Assembly (NCBI GenBank): GCA_900467745.1
Contig: UBQW01000062.1
Span: 55,111 to 119,110 of the forward strand
Direction: 5' to 3'
Source: Hyphomicrobiales bacterium
Lineage (GTDB): Bacteria; Pseudomonadota; Alphaproteobacteria; Rhizobiales; Rhizobiaceae
Length of the DNA: 64,000 nucleotides
Part shown: positions 47,139 to 56,224 of the stretch, piece after piece
Layout: the number at the start of each line of letters is the position of its first letter
How positions within the stretch are numbered: position 1 is the first letter of the stretch
Position numbers and translations under genes: made by a program
The notes under the pieces: model-generated
Databases searched by the model: none
The model's input: the letters and a program-made list of their open reading frames with translations, nothing else
What the model was told of the DNA's origin: nothing

Positions 47139-48059
47139 ATGACCCATGTGGCGGATGTGATCGAAGCGGAAAAGAACCGGGACGTCCGGACACGCTGGCT
47201 TCTCTCGCTGCCTGCCCTGCTAATCATCCTCGTGGCCGCGAGCGGGCCGCTTCTGATCGTCGTCGCTTACTCCTTCCTGACACCAGGACCTTATGGCGAT
47301 GTCGTCTGGGTGCCATCCATTGAGGGCTGGATCAACGTCGCGCTGCAGCAGGACATTTTCGACGGTTCGCTATCCATGGCCGACGCCCATATCTCAATTT
47401 TTATCCGCTCGGTCGTCCTGTCGCTCGCCACCACGCTGCTTACGCTCGCCATAGGCTTTCCGACCGCCTACTTCATCGCAACACGCCGAGAGACAACACG
47501 CGAGCTCTGGTTGCTTTTGATCACCATCCCCTTCTGGACGAACCTATTGATCCGCACCTTCGCGATCCTGGAGATCATTCGCAATGAAGGCTTGATCAAC
47601 GGCTTGCTGATGCGCTTTGGGCTTATCTCAAAGCCGATCCAGATGCTCTTTACCGACGGTGCCATCCTGACAGGCATGGTCTACGTGTACCTGCCGCTGA
47701 TGGTTTTGCCGCTCTATGCCAGCATGGAGAAGATCGATTTCCGGCTGGTCGAGGCGGGATACGACCTCTACGCCACGCCGTCTAAGGTCCTACGACGCAT
47801 CATCATCCCGCTGGTCAAGCCGGGCATTATCGCCGGCTCCATCCTCGTCTTTATCCCCGCGCTCGGTGCCTACGTCACCCCCAGCATCCTCGGCGGCGGC
47901 AAGAACCTGATGCTTGGAAACCTGATCGAGCTGCAGTTCGGACAGGGACGTAACTGGCCGCTCGGCTCGGCACTGTCGATCACGTTGATGATGATCGTGA
48001 TGATCGCCCTGCTCTTCTATGTGCGAAACGCCGGCGGGCAGGAGAACCGGCATGGCTAG
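47139..48059 (+). CDS. ABC transporter permease (PotB-like)
   Basis: 306 residues with six predicted helices, and the EAA-type loop LVEAGYDLYATPSKVLRRIIIPLVKPG near 205-230, characteristic of PotB/PotH. It overlaps the second permease by 8 bases. Confidence 0.9.
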   Translation: MTHVADVIEAEKNRDVRTRWLLSLPALLIILVAASGPLLIVVAYSFLTPGPYGDVVWVPSIEGWINVALQQDIFDGSLSMADAHISIFIRSVVLSLATTLLTLAIGFPTAYFIATRRETTRELWLLLITIPFWTNLLIRTFAILEIIRNEGLINGLLMRFGLISKPIQMLFTDGAILTGMVYVYLPLMVLPLYASMEKIDFRLVEAGYDLYATPSKVLRRIIIPLVKPGIIAGSILVFIPALGAYVTPSILGGGKNLMLGNLIELQFGQGRNWPLGSALSITLMMIVMIALLFYVRNAGGQENRHG

Positions 48060-48852
48060 ATCCTTCTCCATCAGGCGCCAGCGGGGCTTCACCACGATTG
48101 CGATGATCTGCTTCGCGGCGCTCTATTTGCCGATCGGCGTTCTCGTCTTTTATTCGTTCAACGCCGGCGAATCGCTCGCTTCGTTTGATGGCATATCGCT
48201 GCGCTGGTTTCAGAAGGCTTTCGAAAACAAGCAGGTGATCGACGCTTCGCTACGTTCGTTGCAGATCGCCGCAATCGCCGCCGTCGTTTCGACGATCGCA
48301 GCGACGATGGCGGCACTGGCGACCACACGGACCGCGCCCTATCGCGGCCTGACAATGAAATATGCCTTCATCAACCAGCCGCTGATGATCCCCGAGATCG
48401 TCACCGCAGTGGCGCTTCTGATCTTCTTTGCCCGCATCAAGATCTGGACCGGTTACGCCGGCGTCGGCTACCTCATCGCCGCCCATACGGCCTTCTGCAT
48501 CCCCTTTGCCTACCTGCCAATCCGCGCGCGGCTCGAAAACATGGACCTGACGCTGGAAAAGGCGGCCGCGGATCTCTACGCCACGCCATGGAATGCGTTC
48601 AGGTACGTCACGCTGCCGCTGCTGTGGCCGGGCATCCTCGCCGGCTTCATGCTGGCTTTCGTCATCTCGCTCGATGATGTCGTCATTACCGAATTCGTGA
48701 AATCCGCAGGACAGGACACGCTTCCGACCTACATGCTCGGCCAAATCCGCCGGTCCATCACGCCTGAAATGAACGCGATCTCGACGCTGTTTCTCGGCCT
48801 GTCGATCCTCGTCGTCTCCATCTTCTTTGTCGTCAATCGAAAACGTGCCTGA
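48052..48852 (+). CDS. ABC transporter permease (PotC-like)
   Basis: 266 residues. The ATG at 48052 (MARSFSIRRQRGF) has GGAG upstream and overlaps the PotB-like gene. EAA-type loop LEKAAADLYATPWNAFRYVTLPLLWPG near 165-190; SLDDVVITEFVKSAGQDTLP near 205-224 is typical of PotC. Confidence 0.9.
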   Translation: MARSFSIRRQRGFTTIAMICFAALYLPIGVLVFYSFNAGESLASFDGISLRWFQKAFENKQVIDASLRSLQIAAIAAVVSTIAATMAALATTRTAPYRGLTMKYAFINQPLMIPEIVTAVALLIFFARIKIWTGYAGVGYLIAAHTAFCIPFAYLPIRARLENMDLTLEKAAADLYATPWNAFRYVTLPLLWPGILAGFMLAFVISLDDVVITEFVKSAGQDTLPTYMLGQIRRSITPEMNAISTLFLGLSILVVSIFFVVNRKRA

Positions 48853-48868
48853 AAACAAGAGAGGGAAC

Positions 48869-49909
48869 ATGCGCATGAAACGGATGACTTCGACAATCAC
48901 CCTTATGGCGGCACTTCTTGGCTCAGCCAGCCTTGCTCACGCCGAGGGCGAGCTCAACATCTACAACTGGGGCAATTACACCAGCCCCGAGATGATCAAG
49001 AAGTTCGAGGATAAGTACAAGGTCAAGGTGACGATCACCGACTATGATTCCAACGACACGGCGCTCGCCAAGGTGCGCCAGGGCGGATCCGGCTTCGACA
49101 TGGTCGTGCCCTCGCAGAACTACATTCCGATCTGGATTTCCGAGGGTCTGCTGCTTGAGACCGATCCGGACAAGATGGAAAACTTCAAGAACGTGGCCAA
49201 GGAATGGGCCAACCCCGACTTCGACCCAGGCCGCAGATATACCGTTCCATGGGCGATGGGCATCGTCGGCACCGTCGTCAATACCGACGTCTACAAGGGT
49301 GACATCAACACCTGGGGCATCATCTTCGACACACCCGCCGAGCTGAAAGGCAAGGTCAACGTCGTCCCCGAAATGACCGATGTCATCGATGCGGCCGTCC
49401 TCTACAATGGCGGCAAGAAGTGCACCGGCGATCTGGCCGTGCTGAAGAAGGTGCGCGACACACTATTGAAAGCCAAGCCCGATTGGGTGGCGATGGAGTA
49501 CGGCACCATCGAGAAGATGGGCTCGGGCGACTTCGCGGCATCCAGCGACTGGAACGGCTCGGCCTTCCGCCAGCGCCTCAAGAACCCCGCGATCAAGTTC
49601 GGCTATCCCAAGGAGGGCTTCGTCAACTGGAGCGACAATCTCTCCGTGCTAAAGGACGCCAAGAATGTCGAGAACGCCAAGCTGTTCCAGAACTTCATGA
49701 TGGACCCTGAAAACGCCGGCATGAATTCCGGTTTCCATCGCTACGCAAACGGTATCGCCGGCTCCGACAAGTTCATGCCGGAGGACATGAAGGGTGCGCC
49801 CGAGATCACCATCCCGGCGGAATTCGCGTCGGCCGGTGTGCCCTCCCAGACATGCCCGCCTGATGTCCAGGCGCTCTATACAAAGATCTGGACCGAGCTG
49901 CAGAAGTAA
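48869..49909 (+). CDS. ABC transporter substrate-binding protein (PotD/PotF-like)
   Basis: 346 residues. Signal peptide to about 24 (SASLAHAEG), then the PotD-type start LNIYNWGNYTSPEMIKKFE. Acidic and aromatic cleft residues suggest a cationic polyamine-like ligand, but the ligand is not proven. GAGAGGGAAC precedes the ATG at 48869. A hairpin follows before the deacetylase gene. Confidence 0.9.
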   Translation: MRMKRMTSTITLMAALLGSASLAHAEGELNIYNWGNYTSPEMIKKFEDKYKVKVTITDYDSNDTALAKVRQGGSGFDMVVPSQNYIPIWISEGLLLETDPDKMENFKNVAKEWANPDFDPGRRYTVPWAMGIVGTVVNTDVYKGDINTWGIIFDTPAELKGKVNVVPEMTDVIDAAVLYNGGKKCTGDLAVLKKVRDTLLKAKPDWVAMEYGTIEKMGSGDFAASSDWNGSAFRQRLKNPAIKFGYPKEGFVNWSDNLSVLKDAKNVENAKLFQNFMMDPENAGMNSGFHRYANGIAGSDKFMPEDMKGAPEITIPAEFASAGVPSQTCPPDVQALYTKIWTELQK

Positions 49910-49919
49910 GCCCGATATC

Positions 49920-49949
49920 GGCACCCCGGCCTTGATGGCGTGGGGTGCC
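49920..49949 (+). terminator. Hairpin between binding-protein and deacetylase genes
   Basis: GGCACCCC and GGGGTGCC form an 8-bp perfect stem with a 14-base loop, followed by ACCATTTTCC. Probably partial termination, leaving less transcript for the downstream enzymes. Confidence 0.45.
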
Positions 49950-49976
49950 ACCATTTTCCAGCGAATGGATGTTTGC

Positions 49977-51008
49977 ATGAAGACCGTCTTTTCTCCCCGC
50001 CATCGCGGTCACGCCAACCAGCTTGAGCTTGTGGCGGGCGATATCGTACCCGGCTTCGAGTTGACGTCACGGGCGGAATATATTGCAGCGCGTGTCGCAG
50101 CCGTTGAGCTCGGTGCGATCATCGAGCCGGCGGAGCATGATTTGACGACAGCGGCGCGGGTTCACCTTAGGGATTATCTCGATTTCCTGCCGACGATCTG
50201 GGACCGCTGGACGGCGGAGGGTCGCACCGGAACGGCCCTGCCCTTCACATGGCCGACCCGTGGCCTGCGTGGCGACGTGCTGCCCGAATTCATCGATGGC
50301 CTGCTCGGTTATTACTCCTTCGACGCCGGCTGCGGCATCGTCGAGGGCTCATGGGATGCAATCAAGTCCTCCCATGACGTTGCGCTGACGGCCGCCGGCC
50401 TGGTGCAATCGGGCGAACGCGCCGCCTTCGCACTCTGCCGCCCGCCCGGCCACCACGCCGGCGCCGGTTTCATGGGGGGATATTGCTATATCAACAATGC
50501 CGCCGTGGCAGCGCAATGGCTGCGCGACAACGGCGCCAAGCGGGTATCGATCCTCGACGTCGACTACCACCACGGCAACGGAACGCAGGAAATCTTTTAC
50601 GCACGCGACGACGTCCAGGTCATCAATCTGCACGCCGACCCGATGCAGGAATACCCGTATTTTCTCGGCCATGTCGACGAGCGGGGCATCGGCGCCGGCG
50701 AAGGCTTCAACATCAACTACCCCATGCGCTTCGGGACCGACTGGACCAGCTGGAGCCAGTCCATGGAGGACGCTTGCGGCAGATTGCTTTCCTTTGCACC
50801 AGATGTGGTGGTCGTTTCGCTTGGCGTCGATACGTTCGAGAAGGACCCGATCAGCAAATTCAAGCTCAGAACCGAGGACTTCCCGAAGATTGGTGCTCGT
50901 ATCGCAAAGCTCGGTCTGCCGACGCTGTTCGTCATGGAGGGCGGCTATGCTGTCGCGGAAATCGGGGTCAACGCGGTGAGCGTACTCACCGGGTTCGAAG
51001 ACCTGTAA
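49977..51008 (+). CDS. Histone-deacetylase-fold acetylpolyamine amidohydrolase
   Basis: 344 residues of the class II HDAC/AphA fold. CRPPGHHAGAGFMGGYCYINNAA near 143-165, the zinc-binding DVDYHHGNGTQE near 183-194, and SLGVDTFEKDP near 270. These enzymes remove acetyl groups from acetylputrescine or related amines. Located right after a polyamine-type importer, it likely processes the imported compound. ATG at 49977 or in-frame 49965; neither has a strong ribosome site. Confidence 0.88.
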   Translation: MKTVFSPRHRGHANQLELVAGDIVPGFELTSRAEYIAARVAAVELGAIIEPAEHDLTTAARVHLRDYLDFLPTIWDRWTAEGRTGTALPFTWPTRGLRGDVLPEFIDGLLGYYSFDAGCGIVEGSWDAIKSSHDVALTAAGLVQSGERAAFALCRPPGHHAGAGFMGGYCYINNAAVAAQWLRDNGAKRVSILDVDYHHGNGTQEIFYARDDVQVINLHADPMQEYPYFLGHVDERGIGAGEGFNINYPMRFGTDWTSWSQSMEDACGRLLSFAPDVVVVSLGVDTFEKDPISKFKLRTEDFPKIGARIAKLGLPTLFVMEGGYAVAEIGVNAVSVLTGFEDL

Positions 51009-51031
51009 CTGCTGGCGGGGATTGAGTACGA

Positions 51032-52192
51032 ATGTCTGAAGACAAGCCCGTGACAGAAGTCAGTCGTGCAGACGTGACGCTCGCCAACTGGCGCACCGTC
51101 CCCTACAGCCGCTGGTCCTTCGAACATGTTAGTGAGATCGTCCCCTCAGCGATCATTCCAGGCACACGTTGCGCAGAAGGCACCGCGCGTATCGGCCTCG
51201 AGGCGCTATCGCGCATCTCTTTTGCGGGTACAAGGGACGCAACTTCGTCACTGCGGGATTTTCTAAAGGAGAGTGAAACCGACGAACTCGTGGTCATGAA
51301 AGACGGGTGCGTTATCGCCGACTGGTCGGCGCCGCATTCTGATCCTTCTGACCCACACATTATATTCTCGGTCTCCAAATCCCTGACCGGATTGCTCGCC
51401 GGAATTCTCGCGGACAAGGGCATAGTCTCCTTCGAAAGCCCAATCAGTCGCTATGTGCCCGAGGTCGCCGGTTCGGCTTACGGCGATGCGACGGTGCAGC
51501 AACTCTTCGATATGGAAATCTGCGTCGATTTTGTGGAGAGTTATCTCGATACATCGGGCAGCTTCGAGCGCTATCGCCGCTCCACCGGATGGAACCCTGA
51601 GAAACCCGGCGATCCCGCGCCGGATCTCAAGCGCTTTATTTGCGGTATCGGGAAAGTTGCCGGAGTGCATGGCGAGAGGCACGCTTATCGCTCCCCGAAC
51701 ACCGATCTCGCCGGCATCGTTCTGGAGCGGGCCGCCGGGGCAAGATTCGCAGCGCTGCTCAGCGACCACCTGTGGAAGGCGGCCGGAGCAAAATCGGATG
51801 CCATGGTAACCGTCGACCGTGTCGGTACCGCACGCGCAGCAGGCGGCATTTCGGCTACCGCGCGAGATCTCGCCCTGGTGGGGGATCTTGTCCGCAGGCG
51901 TGGTAACGGGATCGTTTCCGCTGACTTCATCGACGACCTCTGGTCGCGCAGGCGCCGCGAGGCATGGAAGAAGGGCGACCAGCTGGACCTGTTTCCTGAC
52001 GGAAGCTATCGCAATTACTGGTACGAGACAGGCTCCGGAGAGCTGGCGGCGATAGGCATTCACGGCCAGTGGATATGGATCCACCCGCAGAGCGAAACAG
52101 TGGTTGTCAAGCTGTCGTCACAGAGGATGCCCGTCGACCCTGCGCTTGATCAGGCGATTATACGGATGATGCGAGCGATCTGCAGATTATAG
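51032..52192 (+). CDS. Serine hydrolase, beta-lactamase/NylB-like
   Basis: 386 residues. The catalytic SxxK is SVSK in IIFSVSKSLTGLLAG near 110-124, with a likely Tyr motif in AYRSPNTDLAG. No signal peptide, unlike periplasmic beta-lactamases, and GIHGQWIWIHPQ near the end recalls 6-aminohexanoate-oligomer hydrolases and esterases. It follows the deacetylase by 23 bases, so it may act on the same class of amides. Confidence 0.82.
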   Translation: MSEDKPVTEVSRADVTLANWRTVPYSRWSFEHVSEIVPSAIIPGTRCAEGTARIGLEALSRISFAGTRDATSSLRDFLKESETDELVVMKDGCVIADWSAPHSDPSDPHIIFSVSKSLTGLLAGILADKGIVSFESPISRYVPEVAGSAYGDATVQQLFDMEICVDFVESYLDTSGSFERYRRSTGWNPEKPGDPAPDLKRFICGIGKVAGVHGERHAYRSPNTDLAGIVLERAAGARFAALLSDHLWKAAGAKSDAMVTVDRVGTARAAGGISATARDLALVGDLVRRRGNGIVSADFIDDLWSRRRREAWKKGDQLDLFPDGSYRNYWYETGSGELAAIGIHGQWIWIHPQSETVVVKLSSQRMPVDPALDQAIIRMMRAICRL

Positions 52193-52213
52193 CAAACCAT
52201 CGGCCACTCAAAA

Positions 52214-53110
52214 TCAGCGGGACGCCACGCCCTGCAAGTGATCGGCACCTTGTTTCGATGATAACTGGCTGATTGGCAAGGAAAGCTCAGCGATCCGTGG
52301 ATCCGGTGCCTCGACCCACCGCTCCGGCGAGAAGTACGCCTTGGTGCGGGTTTGCGGCCCTGAACCCGCGGTAACGACAAGCATGAAATTGTAGCTGTCC
52401 TGGCTCTCGGTGTCGCGCCTGAAGCTGAAATAGGCTCCGAACCGCTCGTGCTCGAAATCACGAAGACTGCGGATGGGCACCAGCGCATCCTGAAAATCGC
52501 TCCACCCCGCCTGGCGAACCAGTGTCTCGAATATCTTCATATGACCGACGTCCAGCTGCCCCTCAGCGTTCGTCGGCGGGCCGACGAGCCGTCCCTTGAT
52601 TTCCACGATGTCTCCGCTCGAACTACCCTTAACCCTCAGGAATACCGAGTTCAGAGGCCGAACGTCGTTCTTTTTGTAAATGCGCTGGAAATAGCATTCG
52701 TGACTGGTGCTGCGCATCGACGGCGCACGCCATTCGCTCGTCTCGATACCGGCATCGCGCAATGCCTTGCAGACGGTCGGCCCGGACACCCTCCACATGC
52801 GCAGGAACTGAGCGGCCACTTCTGGTTCAGGGGCTTTGATCAGGCGAATGGGGATCTTCACCTGTTGCGGCGGCGGTGGGGTGGGCGTCGCGACCGGCTC
52901 GACAATCATCGGCGGTGGCGGCTCATCGAAGATTTGAAGTCCGAAATGGCGAAAGAGGTCTTCGGACCGCTCAGGATCGGCAACAAACAGCGCCGCGGCC
53001 AGCAGGCACGGCAGGATGAGGAAGAATATCGACCAGGCGGACCTGCGGATATTATTCCGCAACGGAACACTTACCTGTTCTTGTGATGCATCACTCACCA
53101 AATCCATCAC
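52214..53110 (-). CDS. Membrane-anchored periplasmic protein of unknown function
   Basis: 298 residues. One membrane helix at about 25-44 (AWSIFFLILPCLLAAALFVAD), then a proline-rich linker (EPPPPMIVEPVATPTPPPPQQ) and a globular domain with two Cys (VCKALRDAG, HECYFQRI) that could form a disulphide. This architecture suggests a periplasmic domain held away from the inner membrane. I do not recognise the family with confidence. Confidence 0.75.
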   Translation of the reverse strand: MMDLVSDASQEQVSVPLRNNIRRSAWSIFFLILPCLLAAALFVADPERSEDLFRHFGLQIFDEPPPPMIVEPVATPTPPPPQQVKIPIRLIKAPEPEVAAQFLRMWRVSGPTVCKALRDAGIETSEWRAPSMRSTSHECYFQRIYKKNDVRPLNSVFLRVKGSSSGDIVEIKGRLVGPPTNAEGQLDVGHMKIFETLVRQAGWSDFQDALVPIRSLRDFEHERFGAYFSFRRDTESQDSYNFMLVVTAGSGPQTRTKAYFSPERWVEAPDPRIAELSLPISQLSSKQGADHLQGVASR

Positions 53111-53439
53111 CTTCGCGGCTGGATTATAAGTTAAAGCTCATACTCACAATGGTTCAATACATTTCAATTAGCAATCGCTTCTGCGCGAATTCATACCGCA
53201 ACGCGAAAAAATCATCCGGCAGCACGATCCACCGCAGGTTCAACGACGGCAATACACCGCCAATCACATCCGCGAGATTGGCCAGCAAGTTAAGAAACTA
53301 TTTATGAAATCATGAAAATTAGTGGAAGACGATCGTGGCAATGCGGCATTCGAGCGCGTTGCACCCAATGACGTGGTTCAAAGAGTAAATGCTCACGCGC
53401 GAGACGGTGCGTAGCAATGCGTATGGAGTATAGCGTATC
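53111..53439. other. 329-base AT-rich intergenic region
   Basis: Divergent upstream region between the membrane-anchored unknown gene and the outer-membrane protein. AT-richer than its flanks, without a recognisable gene or clear operator. A GGAG at 53425-53428 serves the beta-barrel gene. Confidence 0.5.
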
Positions 53440-54042
53440 ATGAGTATCAAACACGTCGCGGCAGCCCTTGCCGTTTGCCTTCTTGCCTCACCGGTTCTTG
53501 GCGCCGATTTTGGTTCCTATGACCAACCGTCCTCAGGCGGATGGGAAGGAGCTTATGCCGGTGTTCACGGCGGCATGGCCTCCCCCAATCTCAACCCGTT
53601 CTCCGGAAACAAGGGTCTTAGCGTCGGCGGACAGGCAGGCTACAACACCATGGTCGGCGGCGCAGTCGTTGGGGGTGAAGTGGAAGCCTCTTATCTCGGC
53701 GACAGCCGCGTGAAAGTGGAAGACGGAAAGCTCAAGGAGCGTCACCGCCTGAGCGCAAAAGGCAAGGTCGGCGCACCGATCGACCAGACACTGGTCTACG
53801 GCACCGCCGGCTTTGCGATGACCAACTTCCGCGACAACGGCAACATCGCCGGTCCCGACGGTTGGAAGCCAGGCTACATCCTCGGCGCCGGCGTGGAGCA
53901 GAAGCTAACGTCGAACGTCTCGGCTCGCGTCGAATACAACTACACGATCACCAACAGCGTCCGCACCTTTTCCAACGGTGTTGGCACGACGGGCAACGTC
54001 CACGACCACACACTGAAGGCTGGCCTCAACGTCAGCTTCTAA
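53440..54042 (+). CDS. Outer-membrane beta-barrel protein (Omp25/RopB-like)
   Basis: 200 residues. Signal peptide 1-22 (VLGADFG), then WEGAYAGVHGGMA, repeated amphipathic strands, RVEYNYT and a C-terminal aromatic end LKAGLNVSF that suits barrel assembly. Family proteins are abundant in the rhizobial and Brucella outer membrane. A strong hairpin follows the stop. Confidence 0.87.
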   Translation: MSIKHVAAALAVCLLASPVLGADFGSYDQPSSGGWEGAYAGVHGGMASPNLNPFSGNKGLSVGGQAGYNTMVGGAVVGGEVEASYLGDSRVKVEDGKLKERHRLSAKGKVGAPIDQTLVYGTAGFAMTNFRDNGNIAGPDGWKPGYILGAGVEQKLTSNVSARVEYNYTITNSVRTFSNGVGTTGNVHDHTLKAGLNVSF

Positions 54043-54050
54043 AAAATGCA

Positions 54051-54078
54051 GCGATGGCGCCGGTGGCGGCGCCATCGC
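54051..54078 (+). terminator. Terminator hairpin after outer-membrane protein gene
   Basis: Perfect 12-bp stem with a GTGG loop, 8 bases after the stop codon. No T-run follows. Confidence 0.6.
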
Positions 54079-54320
54079 CCGCTCGAACGTCTGCGGCGCC
54101 TCCTGCGATTTTTGGGGCGCCGGATCGCACAATCTGGCCCAGCGTGGTCAGATGCTTTGCTGGCGGGCACCGCTCGACGCCTGTTGTGTAAATCCCAAAC
54201 CGGTTTCGCCTTCGCAGGAATGCCCGTAACTAAGCCCGCGGCTCATCGCGGGCGTCTTGGACCTGTGACCACTTCCGCGGCCTGGCCGCCTGCGAGCACT
54301 TGTTGATCGGCTCGCCTGAG

Positions 54321-54334
54321 TACCATATACAACA
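54321..54334 (+). repeat. 14-base repeat, copy 1 (candidate HutC-type operator)
   Basis: GTACCATATACAAC differs at one base from the copy at 55180-55193. It lies just beyond the 3' end of the HutC-type gene. Confidence 0.35.
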
Positions 54335-54346
54335 TAAGAGAAAGCA

Positions 54347-55102
54347 CTATTCTTCGAACACCTTGCCGCTTCGCGCTTCCAGGCGGTAGCGGTGCGCAGG
54401 ATAGACGAGCCGGGCTGTCGAGACGACCTGGCGGCCAGACCATGTGCGGCGCCGAATGGTCAGACAAGGTTCGCTTTTCAAGATGGTCAGCAGTTTGCAC
54501 TCCCAGGGCTGCGGCATGGCGGCCTCGACCACGTGCTCGGAGCCGCTAAGCGGCGCTGCTGCGACCAGATAGGCATTCGGCGTCTGGGACGAAAAGTCTT
54601 GAGTGAGATAATCAGGCGCGGCTGCCGGATTGACGAAGCGATCCTCGATCTGGACCGGCACACCGTTTTCGCTGTGAACGATCAGCGAATGGAAAACCGG
54701 CGCACCAATGTCGAGATCAAGTGCGTCCGCAGTCTCTGGAGAGGCCGGCTCTTCAGCGAGTACGATGACTGAGGCCTCGTGCGAATGCCCGCGTTCGGCG
54801 ATCTCCTCGGCGATATTCCGGACTTCGAACAGGGGTGAATAGCCCTTGCGCTCCGCCACGAACGAGCCCACGCCTTGGATACGCACGAGCTCGCCCTCCG
54901 CTGCCAGCTCACGTAGCGCGCGGTTCGCCGTCATCTTGCTGACGCCGAGATCGGTCACCAGTTCATTTTCGGAAGGCACGCGGAATTTCGGAGGCCACTC
55001 GCCGCTCTGGATACGGCCAAGAATCATCTGCTTGACACCGACATAGAGAGGCGAGCTATCGTTCTGTGCCAGTTCACGCTTCATCTCGCTGGAATGCTTC
55101 AT
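54347..55102 (-). CDS. GntR/HutC-family regulator
   Basis: 251 residues. N-terminal GntR winged helix (LYVGVKQMILGRIQSGEWPPKFRVPSENELVTDLGVSKMTANRALRELAAEGEL, about 19-72) and a UTRA effector domain with VPVQIEDRFVNPAAAP and ending LVYPAHRYRLEARSG, as in HutC. Divergent from the amino-acid importer operon, which it probably represses. Urocanate or another imported amino-acid derivative may be the effector. Confidence 0.9.
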   Translation of the reverse strand: MKHSSEMKRELAQNDSSPLYVGVKQMILGRIQSGEWPPKFRVPSENELVTDLGVSKMTANRALRELAAEGELVRIQGVGSFVAERKGYSPLFEVRNIAEEIAERGHSHEASVIVLAEEPASPETADALDLDIGAPVFHSLIVHSENGVPVQIEDRFVNPAAAPDYLTQDFSSQTPNAYLVAAAPLSGSEHVVEAAMPQPWECKLLTILKSEPCLTIRRRTWSGRQVVSTARLVYPAHRYRLEARSGKVFEE

Positions 55103-55179
55103 TGCCTATTCCTTTTGCACGAATGAAATCCGCCCATTCAATCGACTTTCTTCTTGCATAACACAAATTATCACATATG

Positions 55180-55193
55180 GTACCCTATACAAC
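55180..55193 (+). promoter_or_regulatory. 14-base repeat, copy 2, in the divergent HutC/importer promoter
   Basis: GTACCCTATACAAC, 13 of 14 bases identical to 54321-54334. Its place between the regulator and the operon, and the TGTA half site on the complement (GTTGTATAGGGTAC), fit a GntR/HutC operator. Confidence 0.45.
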
Positions 55194-55290
55194 CACCTGA
55201 TCACCTTCATCTCTAAAGGATGACAGGCAAGCCGGCACAGATCGGCATCAAACAGCCGCAAGGCCATCGATAACCTCAGAGGAGATTTCT

Positions 55291-56133
55291 ATGAAACTCG
55301 CAGCCATTCTTCTTTCCAGCGCAGTTGCGCTTTCCGGCCTGGTCGCTCCCGTTTGCGCCAAGGACTGGAAGACCGCCACCATCACGCTCGAGGGTGCCTA
55401 TGCGCCGTGGAACATCACCAATGCCGACGGGACGCTCGGCGGCTTTGAGCCTGAACTGGCAAAAGTTCTGTGCGAACGTGCCAAAATCGAATGCACGCTC
55501 GTAGCCTCGGATTGGGACGGCATGATCCCGGCGCTGAACGCCGGCAAGTTCGATGTCATCATGGACGCGCTCTCAATCACCGAGGAACGCAAGCAGATCA
55601 TCGACTTCACGGTGCCCTATGCCGCAACGCCGGCTGCCTTCGCCACCGCCAAGGACAGTCCGCTCGCCAATGCCGCAGGCACTGGAGCGACAATCAAGAT
55701 GACACCTGGCCAGACCGGCGTGAAAGAAATCGACGCGCTAAAGGAAGCCTTCAAGGACAAGACGATCGGCATCCAGGCGGCCACCGTCTATGCGAAGTTT
55801 GTCTATGACAACTTCGGCGATATCGCCCAGATCCGCGAATACAAGACGGGGGCCGATCGCGACCTCGACCTGCAGAATGGCCGTATCGATCTCGGCTTCG
55901 ATGACGCGGTTTACTTCAACAGCGCATTCGAAACGGCCGGCGGCGCACTCGCCTTTACCGGTCCCGAGATCATCGGACCGATCTGGGGCGAAGGTGAAGG
56001 GCTTGGCATCCGCAAGGCCGATACAGACCTTCGCGACAAGTTCAGCGAAGCGATCAAGTCGGCGCTTGCCGATGGTACCGTGAAGACCCTTTCGATGAAG
56101 TGGTTCAAGGTCGACGTCAGCCCGCAGCAATAA
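55291..56133 (+). CDS. Polar amino-acid ABC transporter binding protein
   Basis: 280 residues. Signal peptide to about 24 (VAPVCAKDW), then the HisJ/ArgT-like start TITLEGAYAPWNITNADGTLGGFEPELAKVLCERA, DWDGMIPALNAGKFDVIMDALSITEER and RTDLGF-like RIDLGFDD. It has the type of cleft that binds basic amino acids; operon content suggests histidine or a modified aromatic amino acid. GAGGAG precedes the ATG. Confidence 0.9.
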   Translation: MKLAAILLSSAVALSGLVAPVCAKDWKTATITLEGAYAPWNITNADGTLGGFEPELAKVLCERAKIECTLVASDWDGMIPALNAGKFDVIMDALSITEERKQIIDFTVPYAATPAAFATAKDSPLANAAGTGATIKMTPGQTGVKEIDALKEAFKDKTIGIQAATVYAKFVYDNFGDIAQIREYKTGADRDLDLQNGRIDLGFDDAVYFNSAFETAGGALAFTGPEIIGPIWGEGEGLGIRKADTDLRDKFSEAIKSALADGTVKTLSMKWFKVDVSPQQ

Positions 56134-56224
56134 AGCCGTCGGCAAACACAATTCGGTCTCCGGCTCCAGCCGGAGGCCGCATGTCTGACAACGTCGATCG
56201 AACGACGCACGCGGGGAACGCGCC

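Larger units (their letters stand above)
54043..54346. other. 304-base intergenic region with two hairpins
   Basis: GCGATGGCGCCG (54051-54062) and its exact complement (54067-54078) form a 12-bp stem after the outer-membrane gene. GCCCGCG (54234-54240) and CGCGGGC (54247-54253) form a second hairpin that may terminate the HutC transcript. A copy of the 14-base repeat lies at 54321. No gene seen. Confidence 0.5.
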
